Shown piece by piece: positions 20,611 to 29,532 of a DNA stretch of 64,000 nucleotides. The DNA comes from Nocardioides ganghwensis. Its GTDB lineage: Bacteria > Actinomycetota > Actinomycetes > Propionibacteriales > Nocardioidaceae. A program made the position numbers and the translations under genes. Under the pieces are notes generated by a model. The model was not told the DNA's origin and made no database searches. It saw only the letters and a program-made list of their open reading frames with translations. Position 1 is the first letter of the stretch, and every line of letters starts with the position of its first letter. The stretch is taken from assembly GCF_014779655.1 (NCBI RefSeq), contig NZ_JACXYX010000002.1, positions 248,001 to 312,000 of the forward strand, written 5' to 3'.

Positions 20611-21388
20611 ATGCGCGAGGACCCGGCCCTGACCGAGCTCGCCAGCCTGCTCGCGCCCCAGTGTGGCGTCGTCTCGCGGCGCCAGGCGCTGGACCGCGGT
20701 CTGCAGCCGAACGACCTTCGTCGGCTCGAGCGTCGACGTGACCTGGTCCGCGTCCTGCCCCGTGTGTACGTCGACCACACCGGCGCTCCGACCTGGCTGC
20801 AGCGGGCATGGGCCGCGGTCCTCTACGCATGGCCGGCCGTTCTCGTCGGGGAGTCGGCGCTGCGCGCTGCCGACGGCCCCGGTCGTCCCGGGCACGATGC
20901 GGGAGCCATCCACGTCGGCATCGCACCAGAGCGCCGGATCCTGGCGGTGCCGGGCATCGTCGTCGTGCGCACGGCCGGGCTCGAGGAGCGGGCGCGGTGG
21001 AACCTGGGCCCGCCCCGGATGTCCTACGACGAGGCCGCGCTCCGCGGCGCGCGTTCCTCGAGGGCGTCCTCGCGGACGTGGCTGCCGGGACGTGCTCGGT
21101 GCTCGAGCACGCCTACCTCACCGGCGTCGAACGCCCGCACGGCCTGCCGAAGGCTCTGCGGCAGGTACGCGAGGTCACGGCCAGCGGGGTGGTCTGCAGC
21201 GTGACCGCGACTTCGAGCGAGACCTCGATGCCGCGGTGGCCGGAGCAGGCACGGTGCGCCTGTCCTGGGGCCAGGTGGTCGGCCGACCCTGCCGGACCGC
21301 GGACAAGCTCTCCGCGCTGGTCCGCCGACGAGGTGGCCCGCCGGCGCACCCGTGCGGACCGGGGTGTGCGGTCCGCGTCGTGGCCTGA
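20611..21388 (+). pseudogene. Decayed AbiEi-like / DUF559-type protein gene
   Basis: Three fragments of one protein appear in three successive frames. From the ATG at 20611 an AbiEi-type antitoxin N-terminal domain reads QCGVVSRRQALDRGLQPNDL and continues to about SYDEAALR near 21045. A second frame resumes with FLEGVLADVAAGTCSVLEH and YLTGVERPHGLPKALRQ to about 21180. A third frame supplies DRDFERDLDAAVAGAGTVRL and GRPCRTADKLSALVRRRG, the usual C-terminus, ending at 21388. The stretch between fragments is shorter than in intact relatives, so deletions accompany the frameshifts. It looks inactive. Intact relatives are common, poorly characterised actinobacterial proteins. Confidence 0.75.
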
Positions 21389-21399
21389 TCGAGGAGAGT

Positions 21400-21437
21400 G
21401 GAGTCACAAGGTCACGGGGCGCCCTTGCGGCTCCGCG
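21400..21437 (+). repeat. 38-base degenerate direct repeat, copy 2
   Basis: Shares the GGAGTCAC.AGGTC and GGCTCCGCG blocks, at identical spacing, with 20506-20543. It lies between the pseudogene and glpD. It lacks the complementary GTGACTCC, so no hairpin forms here. Confidence 0.5.
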
Positions 21438-21458
21438 TTCCGGCTTCGGTCGGCCTGC

Positions 21459-21464
21459 GACAAT
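21459..21464 (+). promoter_or_regulatory. -10 box of leaderless glpD
   Basis: GACAAT followed by 6 bases and the ATG at 21471; no Shine-Dalgarno sequence. Confidence 0.45.
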
Positions 21465-21470
21465 CGGGGC

Positions 21471-23183
21471 ATGACGCTCGCCAAGGCCCTCGATGCCGAC
21501 CAGCGCGCCGACGCGCTCCACCAGCTCGGGTCGGGCGAGCTCGACGTCCTGGTGGTCGGCGGCGGCATCGTGGGGGTGGGCGCCGCGCTCGACGCGGTGA
21601 CCCGTGGGCTCAAGGTCGGGCTGGTCGAGCAGCGCGACCTCGCCTCCGGCACGTCCTCGCGCTCGTCCAAGCTTGTGCACGGCGGGCTGCGCTACCTCGA
21701 GATGCTCGACTTCGCACTGGTCAAGGAGGCCCTCGAGGAGCGCGGGCTGCTCCTCACCCGGCTCGCGCCCCACCTCGTACGCCCGGTGCCGTTCCTCTAC
21801 CCGCTCGAGCACGCGTGGGAGCGGCCGTACGTCGGGGCCGGCGTCGCGCTCTACGACGGCATGGCGATGGCCGGCAAGTACGACATGGGCGTGCCCAAGC
21901 ACAAGCACGTCTTCCGCAAGCAGCTCGCCCGGATGGCGCCCGACATCAGGACGGACACGCTGCACGGCGCGATCCGCTACTACGACTGCCAGGTCGACGA
22001 CGCCCGGCTGGTGATGACCATCGCGCGCACCGCCGCCAACAACGGCGCGCACGTCGCGACCCGCACCAAGGTGACGGGGTTCCTCCGCGACGGCGAGCGG
22101 GTGGTCGGCGTACGCGCCCGCGACCTCGAGGGCCAGCGGGACCTCGAGATCCGCGCGCGGGTCGTCATCAACGCCGCCGGCGTGTGGACCGACGAGGTGC
22201 AGAAGCTGATCGGCGGGCAGGCGCAGCTCGACGTCGACGCCAGCAAGGGCATCCACCTCGTCGTGCCCCGGGACCGGATCCGCTCCGAGTGCGGGTTCAT
22301 CACCAAGACCGAGAAGTCGGTGCTCTTCGTGATCCCGTGGGGCCACTTCTGGATCATCGGCACGACCGACACCGCCTGGGACTACGACCTCGCGCACCCT
22401 GCCGCGAGCAAGACCGACATCGACTACCTCCTCGGGCACGTCAACCGTCTCCTCAAGGACCCGCTCGACCACCGCGACGTCATCGGCGTCTGGGCCGGGC
22501 TGCGCCCGCTGCTCAAGCCGATGCGCAAGGAGGGTGACATGGGGGAGACCACGAAGCTCTCCCGAGAGCACACCGTCACCAACCCGGTGCCCGGCCTCGT
22601 CCTGGTCGCCGGGGGCAAGCTGACGACCTACCGCGTCATGGCGAAGGACGCCGTCGACCACGCCATCCGCGACTTCGACGCCACGCCCGCCTCGATCACC
22701 GACCGGGTGCCGCTGATGGGCGCGTGGGGCCACGAGGCACGCACCAACCAGCGGGTCGCGCTGAGCAGGTCGTCGGGCCTCGACGTCGGCGTGATCGACC
22801 ACCTGCTCGGCCGCTACGGCGGGCTCGTCGACGAGCTGCTCGAGCTCATCCACGAGCGTCCCGAGCTGGGCGAGCCGCTCCCCGGAGCGGAGCACTACCT
22901 GCGCGCCGAGGTCCTCTACGCCGCCACCCACGAGGGCGCGCGCCACCTCGACGACGTGCTGGCCCGGCGTACGCGCGTGTCCATCGAGACCTTCGACCGC
23001 GGGATCTCCGCGGCCCGCCCGGCCGCCGAGCTGATGGCCGAGGCGCTCGGGTGGGACGAGGCGCAGGTCGCGGACGAGGTCGACCACTACCTGCGGCGCG
23101 TCGAGGCCGAGCGGCAGAGCCAGCTCATGCCGACCGACCAGGAGGCCGACGAGGCGCGCGTCAAGGCGCCCGAGATCGTCTGA
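21471..23183 (+). CDS. glpD: Aerobic glycerol-3-phosphate dehydrogenase
   Basis: 570 residues, FAD-dependent membrane-associated oxidation of sn-glycerol 3-phosphate to dihydroxyacetone phosphate with electrons passed to quinone. The FAD-binding motif is VVGGGIVGVGAALDAVTRG near residue 26, followed by SGTSSRSSKLVHGGLRYLE, the GlpA/GlpD signature. A C-terminal alpha-helical domain of about 130 residues (LLGRYGGLVDEL) is present. The frame stays open upstream through the pseudogene, but the family start and the -10 box fix the ATG at 21471. No glpF or glpK is adjacent. Confidence 0.95.
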   Translation: MTLAKALDADQRADALHQLGSGELDVLVVGGGIVGVGAALDAVTRGLKVGLVEQRDLASGTSSRSSKLVHGGLRYLEMLDFALVKEALEERGLLLTRLAPHLVRPVPFLYPLEHAWERPYVGAGVALYDGMAMAGKYDMGVPKHKHVFRKQLARMAPDIRTDTLHGAIRYYDCQVDDARLVMTIARTAANNGAHVATRTKVTGFLRDGERVVGVRARDLEGQRDLEIRARVVINAAGVWTDEVQKLIGGQAQLDVDASKGIHLVVPRDRIRSECGFITKTEKSVLFVIPWGHFWIIGTTDTAWDYDLAHPAASKTDIDYLLGHVNRLLKDPLDHRDVIGVWAGLRPLLKPMRKEGDMGETTKLSREHTVTNPVPGLVLVAGGKLTTYRVMAKDAVDHAIRDFDATPASITDRVPLMGAWGHEARTNQRVALSRSSGLDVGVIDHLLGRYGGLVDELLELIHERPELGEPLPGAEHYLRAEVLYAATHEGARHLDDVLARRTRVSIETFDRGISAARPAAELMAEALGWDEAQVADEVDHYLRRVEAERQSQLMPTDQEADEARVKAPEIV

Positions 23184-23193
23184 CCCGGACTTG

Positions 23194-23213
23194 CGGGCCC
23201 GGCGCCGGGCCCG
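23194..23213 (+). terminator. glpD terminator
   Basis: CGGGCCCG-GCGC-CGGGCCCG, a perfect 20-base palindrome 11 bases after the glpD stop. It forms an 8-bp GC stem with no T-tract. Confidence 0.65.
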
Positions 23214-23288
23214 TTGGACAAATGTGGTCGAAGTGTCAAATGCTGGGATGAAGTGACCAACCAGTAGCAACCGGGGTCGAGGGCGACC

Positions 23289-23294
23289 TACGCT
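23289..23294 (+). promoter_or_regulatory. -10 box of the leaderless gabD2 operon
   Basis: TACGCT, 6 bases, then the ATG at 23301. No Shine-Dalgarno sequence. Confidence 0.55.
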
Positions 23295-23300
23295 GCACGG

Positions 23301-24929
23301 ATGAGTGAGCACAGCCACACCGGCGCGTCCTCCGGCGGCTCGATCAGCGACGGACCCGCCGACCCCGAGCACGACAGCACGGCCGCCTACGGCCTCGACC
23401 GGGCGTACGTCGCGAGCCTGACGCGCCGCGTCGTCAGCACCACCGGCGAGACGGCCGCCGTGGCCTCGCCCATCGGGCGTACCCCGCTCGCGCACGTCCC
23501 GCAGTCGAGCCCGGCCGACGTGGCCGAGGCGTTCGCGCGGGCGCGCCGGGCCCAGGCGTCGTGGGCGGCGACCTCGATCGACGACCGCGCCGCCGCGCTG
23601 CTGCGGCTGCACGACCTGCTCCTCGACCGCCAGGACGAGCTGATCGACCTGGTCGTGTGGGAGTCCGGCAAGGCCCGCAAGGACGCCTACCTCGAGGTCG
23701 CGCACCTCGCGCTGACCGCGCGCTACTACGCCCGCACCGCCCACGAGCACCTCGACAGCGTGCGCGTCGGCGGCATGTTCCCGCTGCTCACCCGCGCCGA
23801 GGTCAACCGGGTGCCCAAGGGCGTGGTCGGCATCATCTCGCCCTGGAACTACCCGCTCAGCATGGCCCTGTGCGACGGCATGCCGGCCCTGCTCGCCGGC
23901 AACGCCGTCGTCGCCAAGCCCGACGCGCAGACGATGCTGACCGCCCTGCTGGCCGCGCAGCTGCTCGACGAGGCCGGCTTCCCGCCGGAGCTGTGGCAGG
24001 TCGTCGCCGGCCCCGGCCCCGAGGTGGGCGGCGCGATCGTCGCGCACGCCGACTACGTCTGCTTCACGGGCTCGACCGCCACCGGCCGCAAGATCGCGCA
24101 GGGTTGCGCCGACCGGCTCATCGGCTGCTCGCTGGAGCTCGGCGGCAAGAACCCGATGCTCGTCCTCCGCGACGCCGACGTGCAGCGCGCGGCGGAGGGC
24201 GCCACCCGCGCGGTGTTCTCCAACGCCGGGCAGCTGTGCGTGTCGATGGAGCGGCTCTTCGTCGCCGACCAGGTCTACGACCGGTTCGTCGACGCCTTCG
24301 TCTCGCGCACGCAGGCGATGACCCTCGGCGCCAGCCACGAGTGGTCGGTCGACATGGGCTCGCTGATCTCGCAGGCGCAGCTCGACACCGTCACCGCCCA
24401 CGTGGAGGACGCCGTCGCCAAGGGTGCGCACGTGCTCACGGGTGGGCGGCACCGGCCCGACCTCGGGCCGTTCGTGTTCGAGCCGACGATCCTCGAGGGG
24501 GTGTCGGCCGACATGGAGTGCTTCGGCAAGGAGACCTTCGGCCCGGTGGTCTCGATCTACCGCTTCCACAGCGAGGACGAGGCGGTCGACCGCGCCAACG
24601 ACGGCCAGTACGGCCTCAACGCCTCGATCTGGACGCGGGACGCCGCCCGCGGCCGCGCGATCGCCCGGCGCATCAAGTGCGGCACCGTCAACGTCAACGA
24701 GGCCTACGGCGCGACGTTCGGGTCGCTCGGCGCGCCGATGGGCGGTATGCGCGAGTCGGGCATGGGCCGCCGCCAGGGCGCCGAGGGCATCCTGCGCTAC
24801 ACCGAGTCCCAGTCCGTCGCGACGCAGCGCCTGATGCCGATCGCGCCGATGTTCGGGATGTCGGAGGAGACCAACGCCAAGGTCATGACCGCCGCGCTGC
24901 GCGTGCTCAACAAGCTGGGCCGCGCGTGA
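23301..24929 (+). CDS. gabD2: Succinic-semialdehyde dehydrogenase
   Basis: 542 residues, aldehyde dehydrogenase superfamily, NAD(P)-dependent oxidation of succinic semialdehyde or a similar aldehyde. Catalytic Glu in SLELGGKNP and Cys in GQLCVSMERLF are present, with the cofactor-binding FTGSTATGRKI. A Ser/Gly-rich N-terminal extension of about 30 residues precedes the domain. Overall it matches the actinobacterial SSADH type (GabD2). The stop codon overlaps the GTG of the GMC oxidoreductase (GTGA), so the two are co-translated; the pair may process an alcohol through its aldehyde. Confidence 0.85.
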   Translation: MSEHSHTGASSGGSISDGPADPEHDSTAAYGLDRAYVASLTRRVVSTTGETAAVASPIGRTPLAHVPQSSPADVAEAFARARRAQASWAATSIDDRAAALLRLHDLLLDRQDELIDLVVWESGKARKDAYLEVAHLALTARYYARTAHEHLDSVRVGGMFPLLTRAEVNRVPKGVVGIISPWNYPLSMALCDGMPALLAGNAVVAKPDAQTMLTALLAAQLLDEAGFPPELWQVVAGPGPEVGGAIVAHADYVCFTGSTATGRKIAQGCADRLIGCSLELGGKNPMLVLRDADVQRAAEGATRAVFSNAGQLCVSMERLFVADQVYDRFVDAFVSRTQAMTLGASHEWSVDMGSLISQAQLDTVTAHVEDAVAKGAHVLTGGRHRPDLGPFVFEPTILEGVSADMECFGKETFGPVVSIYRFHSEDEAVDRANDGQYGLNASIWTRDAARGRAIARRIKCGTVNVNEAYGATFGSLGAPMGGMRESGMGRRQGAEGILRYTESQSVATQRLMPIAPMFGMSEETNAKVMTAALRVLNKLGRA

Positions 24930-26641
24930 GCGCCCCGACGCACTACGACGTCCTCGTCGTCGGGTCCGGGTTCGGCGGCTCGGTCACCGCGCTGCGACTC
25001 ACCGAGAAGGGCTACAGCGTCGGCGTGCTGGAGGCGGGCGCGCGCTTCGAGGACGACGACCTGCCGGAGAACGGCGGGGACGTGAAGAAGTTCCTGTTCC
25101 GCCCCGAGGTGGGGCTCTACGGCATCCAGCGGATCGACATCGTCCGCGACTGCCTCATCCTGGCCGGAGCCGGTGTGGGCGGCGGTTCGCTCAACTACGC
25201 CAACACGCTCTACGAGCCGCTCGAACCGTTCTACCGGGATCCGCAGTGGGCGCACATCACGGACTGGAAGTCCGAGCTGGCGCCCTACTACGACCAGGCC
25301 AAGCGGATGCTCGGCGTGACGGAGTACGCCAGGACGACGCCCGCCGACGTGGCGATGAAGAAGGTCGCGGACGAGATGGGCGTGGGCGACACCTTCCACC
25401 CCACGCCCGTCGGGGTCTTCTTCGGCGAGCCCGGCCAGCCCGAGGGAGAGCGGGTGCCCGACCCGTTCTTCGGCGGCGCCGGACCCGACCGCACCACCTG
25501 CATCAACTGCGGCTCCTGCATGACCGGGTGCCGCCACAACGCCAAGAACACCCTCGTCAAGAACTACCTGCACCTCGCCGAGCAGGCGGGCGCCGTCGTC
25601 CACCCGCTCACCACGGTCACCGACGTCCGGCCCCGCGACGGAGGCGGCTACGAGGTCACCGCCCGCTGGACCAAGGCCAAGCTGTCGCGGCGTACGGCCA
25701 CGAAGATGTTCACGGCCGACCAGGTCGTGTTCTCCGCCGCCGCGATCGGCACGCAGCGACTGCTGCACCGGCTCAAGGCCGAGGGGTCGCTGCCACGGAT
25801 CTCCGACCGGCTGGGTGTCCTCACCCGCACGAACTCCGAGGCCATCCTCTGGGCGACGGCCAACGACGACTCGGTCGACTGGTCGGAGGGGGTGGCGATC
25901 ACCTCCAGCTTCCACCCCGACGAGCACACCCACGTCGAGCCCGTCCGCTACGGCCCCGGCCGCAACGTGATGCCGCTGATGGCGACGGTGCTGGTCGACG
26001 AGGTGACGGGCGAGAAGCGGTGGCGCACCTGGGGCAAGGAGCTCTGGCGCCAGCGCAACGGGCTGCGCGACCTCTACTCGCTGAACACGTGGTCGCGTCG
26101 GACCGTGGTCGCCCTCGTGATGCAGACCCTGGACAACTCGATCACGACGGTGTGGCGCACGCGCGGCGGCGTCGGCTACATGTCGTCGGTGCAGGGCCAC
26201 GGCGCACCCAACCCCACCTACATCGCCGCCGCCTACGACGCCGTACGCCGCCTCGCGCGGATCATGGGCGCGCGTCAGGCGTACGGCGCCGTCGGGGAGC
26301 CGCTCGGGATGCCGCTGACGGCCCACTTCATCGGGGGCTGCGCGATCGGCGACTCCCCGGAGGCCGGCGTCGTCGACCCCTACCAGCGGATGTACGGGTA
26401 CGAGGGCCTGCACGTCGTCGACGGCTCGGCGGTCTCGGCCAACCTCGGGGTGAACCCGTCGCTGACGATCACCGCGCAGGCCGAGCGGGCGATGGCGTTC
26501 TGGCCCAACAAGGGCGAGGCCGACCCGCGCCCTGCGCTGGGCTCGACCTACCGCCGGCTGGTGCCCGTCGAGCCGAAGAACCCCGTCGTGCCGGACGCCG
26601 CGCCGGGTGCGCTGCGCCTGCCGATCGTCGGCGTCAGCTGA
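24926..26641 (+). CDS. GMC oxidoreductase, ChoD/cholesterol-oxidase-like
   Basis: 571 residues. FAD Rossmann motif VVGSGFGGS at the N-terminus, ILAGAGVGGGSLNYANTL, a four-Cys motif C-INCGSC-MTGC at residues 192-202, and the C-terminal FAD/substrate motif VVDGSAVSANLGVNPSLTI. The Cys-rich segment and LVKNYLHLAEQ resemble mycobacterial ChoD. It oxidises an alcohol or sterol, substrate uncertain. The translated frame is open far upstream; the true start is the GTG that overlaps the gabD2 stop. No signal peptide is seen. Confidence 0.82.
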   Translation: MSAPTHYDVLVVGSGFGGSVTALRLTEKGYSVGVLEAGARFEDDDLPENGGDVKKFLFRPEVGLYGIQRIDIVRDCLILAGAGVGGGSLNYANTLYEPLEPFYRDPQWAHITDWKSELAPYYDQAKRMLGVTEYARTTPADVAMKKVADEMGVGDTFHPTPVGVFFGEPGQPEGERVPDPFFGGAGPDRTTCINCGSCMTGCRHNAKNTLVKNYLHLAEQAGAVVHPLTTVTDVRPRDGGGYEVTARWTKAKLSRRTATKMFTADQVVFSAAAIGTQRLLHRLKAEGSLPRISDRLGVLTRTNSEAILWATANDDSVDWSEGVAITSSFHPDEHTHVEPVRYGPGRNVMPLMATVLVDEVTGEKRWRTWGKELWRQRNGLRDLYSLNTWSRRTVVALVMQTLDNSITTVWRTRGGVGYMSSVQGHGAPNPTYIAAAYDAVRRLARIMGARQAYGAVGEPLGMPLTAHFIGGCAIGDSPEAGVVDPYQRMYGYEGLHVVDGSAVSANLGVNPSLTITAQAERAMAFWPNKGEADPRPALGSTYRRLVPVEPKNPVVPDAAPGALRLPIVGVS

Positions 26642-26779
26642 GCTGCAAGATTCATCCGGCCGGGCCGTAACCAGCACTCCCAGGGGTCGTTGGGCCGAGT
26701 AAGGGGTCCGGCAGTCATGCTCCCTCCCAAGGGTCGGGCTCCGAGTCTCGGCGCTGCTCGCAGGGCTGGGACTCAAGCG

Positions 26780-26818
26780 TCAGGGCCCGATCACCCTCCC
26801 TCCCCGATCGGGCCCTGA
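26780..26818 (+). terminator. Strong 13-bp hairpin after the GMC gene
   Basis: TCAGGGCCCGATC and its exact complement flank a 13-base CT-rich loop. It is located 139 bases after the GMC stop and 27 bases before the guaA -10 box. The rest of the 26642-26857 gap shows nothing I recognise. Confidence 0.7.
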
Positions 26819-26844
26819 TGCGATTTCGGGGAGCGACGTCTCGA

Positions 26845-26850
26845 TAGACT
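26845..26850 (+). promoter_or_regulatory. -10 box of leaderless guaA
   Basis: TAGACT followed by 7 bases and the GTG at 26858; no Shine-Dalgarno sequence. Confidence 0.65.
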
Positions 26851-26857
26851 CCGCGGC

Positions 26858-28435
26858 GTGACGCAGCCTGCAGAGCACGACCTGGTCCTCGTCGTCGACT
26901 TCGGGGCCCAGTACGCCCAGCTCATCGCGCGGCGCGTACGCGAGGCGCGGGTCTACTCCGAGATCGTGCCGCACACGATGCCCGTCGCCGACATGCTCGC
27001 GCGCAACCCCAAGGCGATCATCCTGTCCGGCGGGCCGTCCAGCGTGTACGCCGAGGGTGCGCCCGGCATCGACACGGCCGTCTTCACGGCCGGTGTCCCG
27101 GTCTTCGGCATGTGCTACGGCTTCCAGCTGATGGCCAAGGGCCTCGGCGGCGAGGTCGCCCACACCGGCGCGCGCGAGTACGGCCGTACGCCCGTCGCCG
27201 TCACCGAGCCCGGCACGCTGCTCGCCGGGATCCCGGGCGAGCACAAGGTCTGGATGTCGCACGGCGACTCGGTCGCCCAGGCGCCGGAGGGGTTCACCGT
27301 CCTCGCGTCCACCGACGTCACGCCGGTCGCCGCCTTCGAGGACGTCGGCCGCGGCCTCGCGGGCGTCCAGTGGCACCCCGAGGTGCTGCACTCCGAGCAC
27401 GGCCAGAAGGTCCTCGAGCACTTCCTGCACCACATCGCCGGTGCCCGGCAGACCTGGACGATGCTCAACATCGCCGAGGAGCAGATCGAGCGGGTGCGCG
27501 AGCAGATCGGCGACCGCGGGCTCGCGATCTGCGGGCTGTCGGGCGGTGTCGACTCCGCGGTGGCCGCGGCGATCGTGCAGCGCGCCATCGGCGACCGGCT
27601 GCACTGCGTCTTCGTCGACCACGGCCTGCTCCGCGAGGGCGAGGCCGAGCAGGTCGAGCGCGACTTCGTCGCCGCGACCGGCGTCAACCTCCACGTCTAC
27701 GACGCCCGTGAGACGTTCCTGGCCGCCCTCGCCGGGGTCACCGACCCGGAGGAGAAGCGCAAGATCATCGGCCGCGAGTTCATCCGCGCGTTCGAGGCCG
27801 CCGAGGTGCAGGTCCTGGGTGAGGCTGCCGAGCAGGGCGAGAAGGTCGGCTTCCTCGTGCAGGGCACGCTCTACCCCGACGTCGTCGAGTCCGGCGGCGG
27901 CGCCGGCACGTCCAACATCAAGTCCCACCACAACGTCGGCGGCCTGCCCGAGGACCTCGAGTTCGCGCTCGTCGAGCCGCTGCGCACCCTGTTCAAGGAC
28001 GAGGTACGCCTCGTCGGTGAGCAGCTGGGCCTGCCCGCCGAGATGGTGTGGCGCCAGCCGTTCCCCGGGCCCGGCCTCGGCATCCGGATCATCGGCGAGG
28101 TGACGGCCGACCGGCTCGACATCCTGCGCCGCGCCGACGCGATCGCCCGCCAGGAGCTGACCCGCGCCGGCCTCGACCGCGACATCTGGCAGATGCCGGT
28201 CGTGCTGCTCGCCGACGTCCGCTCCGTCGGCGTACAAGGTGACGGCCGCACCTACGGCCACCCCGTCGTGATCCGCCCCGTCACCTCCGAGGACGCGATG
28301 ACCGCCGACTGGGCGCGGCTGCCCTACGAGGTGATGGAGCGCATCTCGACCCGCATCACCAACGAGGTCGAGGAGATCAACCGGGTCACCCTCGACATCA
28401 CCTCGAAGCCGCCGGGCACGATCGAGTGGGAGTGA
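26858..28435 (+). CDS. guaA: GMP synthase (glutamine-hydrolysing)
   Basis: 525 residues, converts XMP, ATP and glutamine to GMP. It has a class I glutamine amidotransferase domain (nucleophile C86 in GMCYGFQ, His-Glu in QWHPEV), then an ATP pyrophosphatase domain with the P-loop LSGGVDSAV, then the dimerisation domain ending in KPPGTIEWE. Full length. It completes the guaB to guaA route, with all three gua genes on the same strand but under separate leaderless promoters. Confidence 0.97.
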   Translation: MTQPAEHDLVLVVDFGAQYAQLIARRVREARVYSEIVPHTMPVADMLARNPKAIILSGGPSSVYAEGAPGIDTAVFTAGVPVFGMCYGFQLMAKGLGGEVAHTGAREYGRTPVAVTEPGTLLAGIPGEHKVWMSHGDSVAQAPEGFTVLASTDVTPVAAFEDVGRGLAGVQWHPEVLHSEHGQKVLEHFLHHIAGARQTWTMLNIAEEQIERVREQIGDRGLAICGLSGGVDSAVAAAIVQRAIGDRLHCVFVDHGLLREGEAEQVERDFVAATGVNLHVYDARETFLAALAGVTDPEEKRKIIGREFIRAFEAAEVQVLGEAAEQGEKVGFLVQGTLYPDVVESGGGAGTSNIKSHHNVGGLPEDLEFALVEPLRTLFKDEVRLVGEQLGLPAEMVWRQPFPGPGLGIRIIGEVTADRLDILRRADAIARQELTRAGLDRDIWQMPVVLLADVRSVGVQGDGRTYGHPVVIRPVTSEDAMTADWARLPYEVMERISTRITNEVEEINRVTLDITSKPPGTIEWE

Positions 28436-28442
28436 TCCGGGC

Positions 28443-28464
28443 TGAGGCTCGCAGCATTGCCTCA
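28443..28464 (+). terminator. Weak hairpin after guaA
   Basis: TGAGGC and GCCTCA flank 10 bases, starting 7 bases after the stop. The stem is only 6 bp. Confidence 0.35.
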
Positions 28465-28471
28465 CCACGGC

Positions 28472-28500
28472 TTGATCTTCGGCCCTCTGACTGTCACGGT
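28472..28500 (+). promoter_or_regulatory. Promoter of the small gene at 28507
   Basis: TTGATC at 28472-28477, a 17-base spacer, CACGGT at 28495-28500, then 6 bases to the ATG. The geometry fits a sigma-70-type promoter with a leaderless start. Confidence 0.45.
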
Positions 28501-28506
28501 CGGCAG

Positions 28507-28836
28507 ATGGCGCACGTGCACGGTCTGCTGCTCGCGGAGTTCGAGGCCGCCGCCTCCCGTGCCGCTGCGGTGCGGCCCGAGGTCGACGAACAGACCGCGC
28601 GCGAGCTGATGTCCGAAGCAGCGGAGATGCTGCACAACAGCCTGGCGCTCGAGGCGCTCACCGAGGGCGACGCGGCCGTCGTCGTCCGCAACCTCGCCTC
28701 CGACCTGACGGCGCCCGACCCCGGGGCGGCCGTACGGGCCAGGTCCGCGGCGCTCGACCAGGAGCGCGCCGGGCTGGACGAACCCGATGTCGTGGCGGAG
28801 ACGTACCTCCTGTGTGCGGCGGTGCTCCAGCTCTGA
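28507..28836 (+). CDS. Small hypothetical protein
   Basis: About 109 residues, acidic and Ala-rich, probably all helical (LLAEFEAAASRAAAVRPEVD, LASDLTAPDP). No signal peptide, membrane segment, Cys cluster or catalytic motif is seen, and I recognise no family. The ATG at 28507 is preferred over a GTG at 28426 because a well-spaced promoter ends 6 bases before it and the upstream residues look non-coding. A palindromic hairpin at its stop suggests a single-gene unit. Confidence 0.55.
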   Translation: MAHVHGLLLAEFEAAASRAAAVRPEVDEQTARELMSEAAEMLHNSLALEALTEGDAAVVVRNLASDLTAPDPGAAVRARSAALDQERAGLDEPDVVAETYLLCAAVLQL

Positions 28837-28852
28837 CGGGGACGTCCCCGTC
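28835..28852 (+). terminator. Palindromic terminator at the stop of the small gene
   Basis: GACGGGG-ACGT-CCCCGTC, a perfect 18-base palindrome that overlaps the TGA stop. Confidence 0.55.
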
Positions 28853-28901
28853 GAGGCCCGTTCGGCGTCCGGCTGGTCGCGTCGCTGGCGACGTGCGCCC
28901 C

Positions 28902-28907
28902 TAGCCT
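28902..28907 (+). promoter_or_regulatory. -10 box of a leaderless GNAT gene
   Basis: TAGCCT followed by 6 bases and the ATG at 28914. Confidence 0.5.
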
Positions 28908-28913
28908 GTGGGC

Positions 28914-29468
28914 ATGGACACCCAGTTCGCCGATGACGTGCTGGAGGGCGACGGCTTCCGTCTGAGCCCTCTCGGCCCCGGTGACATCGAGGACGTCACC
29001 TCGGCGTGCCGCGACGAGGTCACCCAGCGATGGCTACCGCTGCCACTGCCCTACACCCCGGAGGTGGCCCGCGCGTTCGTCGAGGAGGTCGCACCCGGGA
29101 TGCGCACGAGCGGTGCAGGTCTGGTGCGACGGATCGAGGTCGACGGCCGCTTGTGCGGCGTCATCGACCTGAAGAAGACCGACTGGCGAGGGCGCACGAC
29201 CGAGATCGGCTACTGGGTCGCGCCCTGGGCGCGAGGACGCGGCCTTGCGGGCAAGGCGTCGAGAGTCCTTGCCGACTGGGCTCTGACCGATCAGGACATG
29301 GCGCGAGTCGTGATCCGCTGTGCGACCGGCAACGTGCCTTCGCAGAGGGCCGCCCTGTCGGCCGGGTTCGTCCACGAAGGAGTCGCGCGGTCGGCCGGGA
29401 TCGTCCACTCCGGACGCGTCGACCTGGAGGTCTTCAGCAAGATCCCGTCGGATCTGGACGTGGCGTAG
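28914..29468 (+). CDS. GNAT-family N-acetyltransferase, RimJ/RimL type
   Basis: 184 residues. GFRLSPLGPGDIEDV at the start, then the acetyl-CoA motif A region EIGYWVAPWARGRGLAGKA, with Arg-Gly-x-Gly-x-Ala intact, and RVVIRCATGNVPSQRAALSAGF, the Asn/Ser motif of RimJ/RimL-like ribosomal or amino-acid acetyltransferases. The substrate is not predictable. The ATG at 28914 fits the -10 box; a GTG two codons earlier is possible. Confidence 0.82.
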   Translation: MDTQFADDVLEGDGFRLSPLGPGDIEDVTSACRDEVTQRWLPLPLPYTPEVARAFVEEVAPGMRTSGAGLVRRIEVDGRLCGVIDLKKTDWRGRTTEIGYWVAPWARGRGLAGKASRVLADWALTDQDMARVVIRCATGNVPSQRAALSAGFVHEGVARSAGIVHSGRVDLEVFSKIPSDLDVA

Positions 29469-29491
29469 CAGCGCAGTGGTGCCGTGCTTCG

Positions 29492-29522
29492 CGCCCCCTA
29501 GGCGTTTGTCTGTCAGGGGGTG
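29492..29522. terminator. Bidirectional hairpin between convergent genes
   Basis: CGCCCCCT pairs with AGGGGGTG (one G-T wobble) around 15 bases. It lies between the GNAT stop and the HNH-gene stop, so it can serve both. Confidence 0.5.
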
Positions 29523-29532
29523 CGGTGCGGGG

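Noticed and set aside
20611-21388. Intact type IV toxin-antitoxin (AbiE) system
   Set aside because: The antitoxin-like gene is frameshifted and no AbiEii nucleotidyltransferase gene is adjacent.
21024-24569. Minus-strand open frame of more than 1100 codons opposite glpD and gabD2
   Set aside because: Both genes beneath it have complete catalytic motifs; the antisense product is repetitive and unlike any protein.
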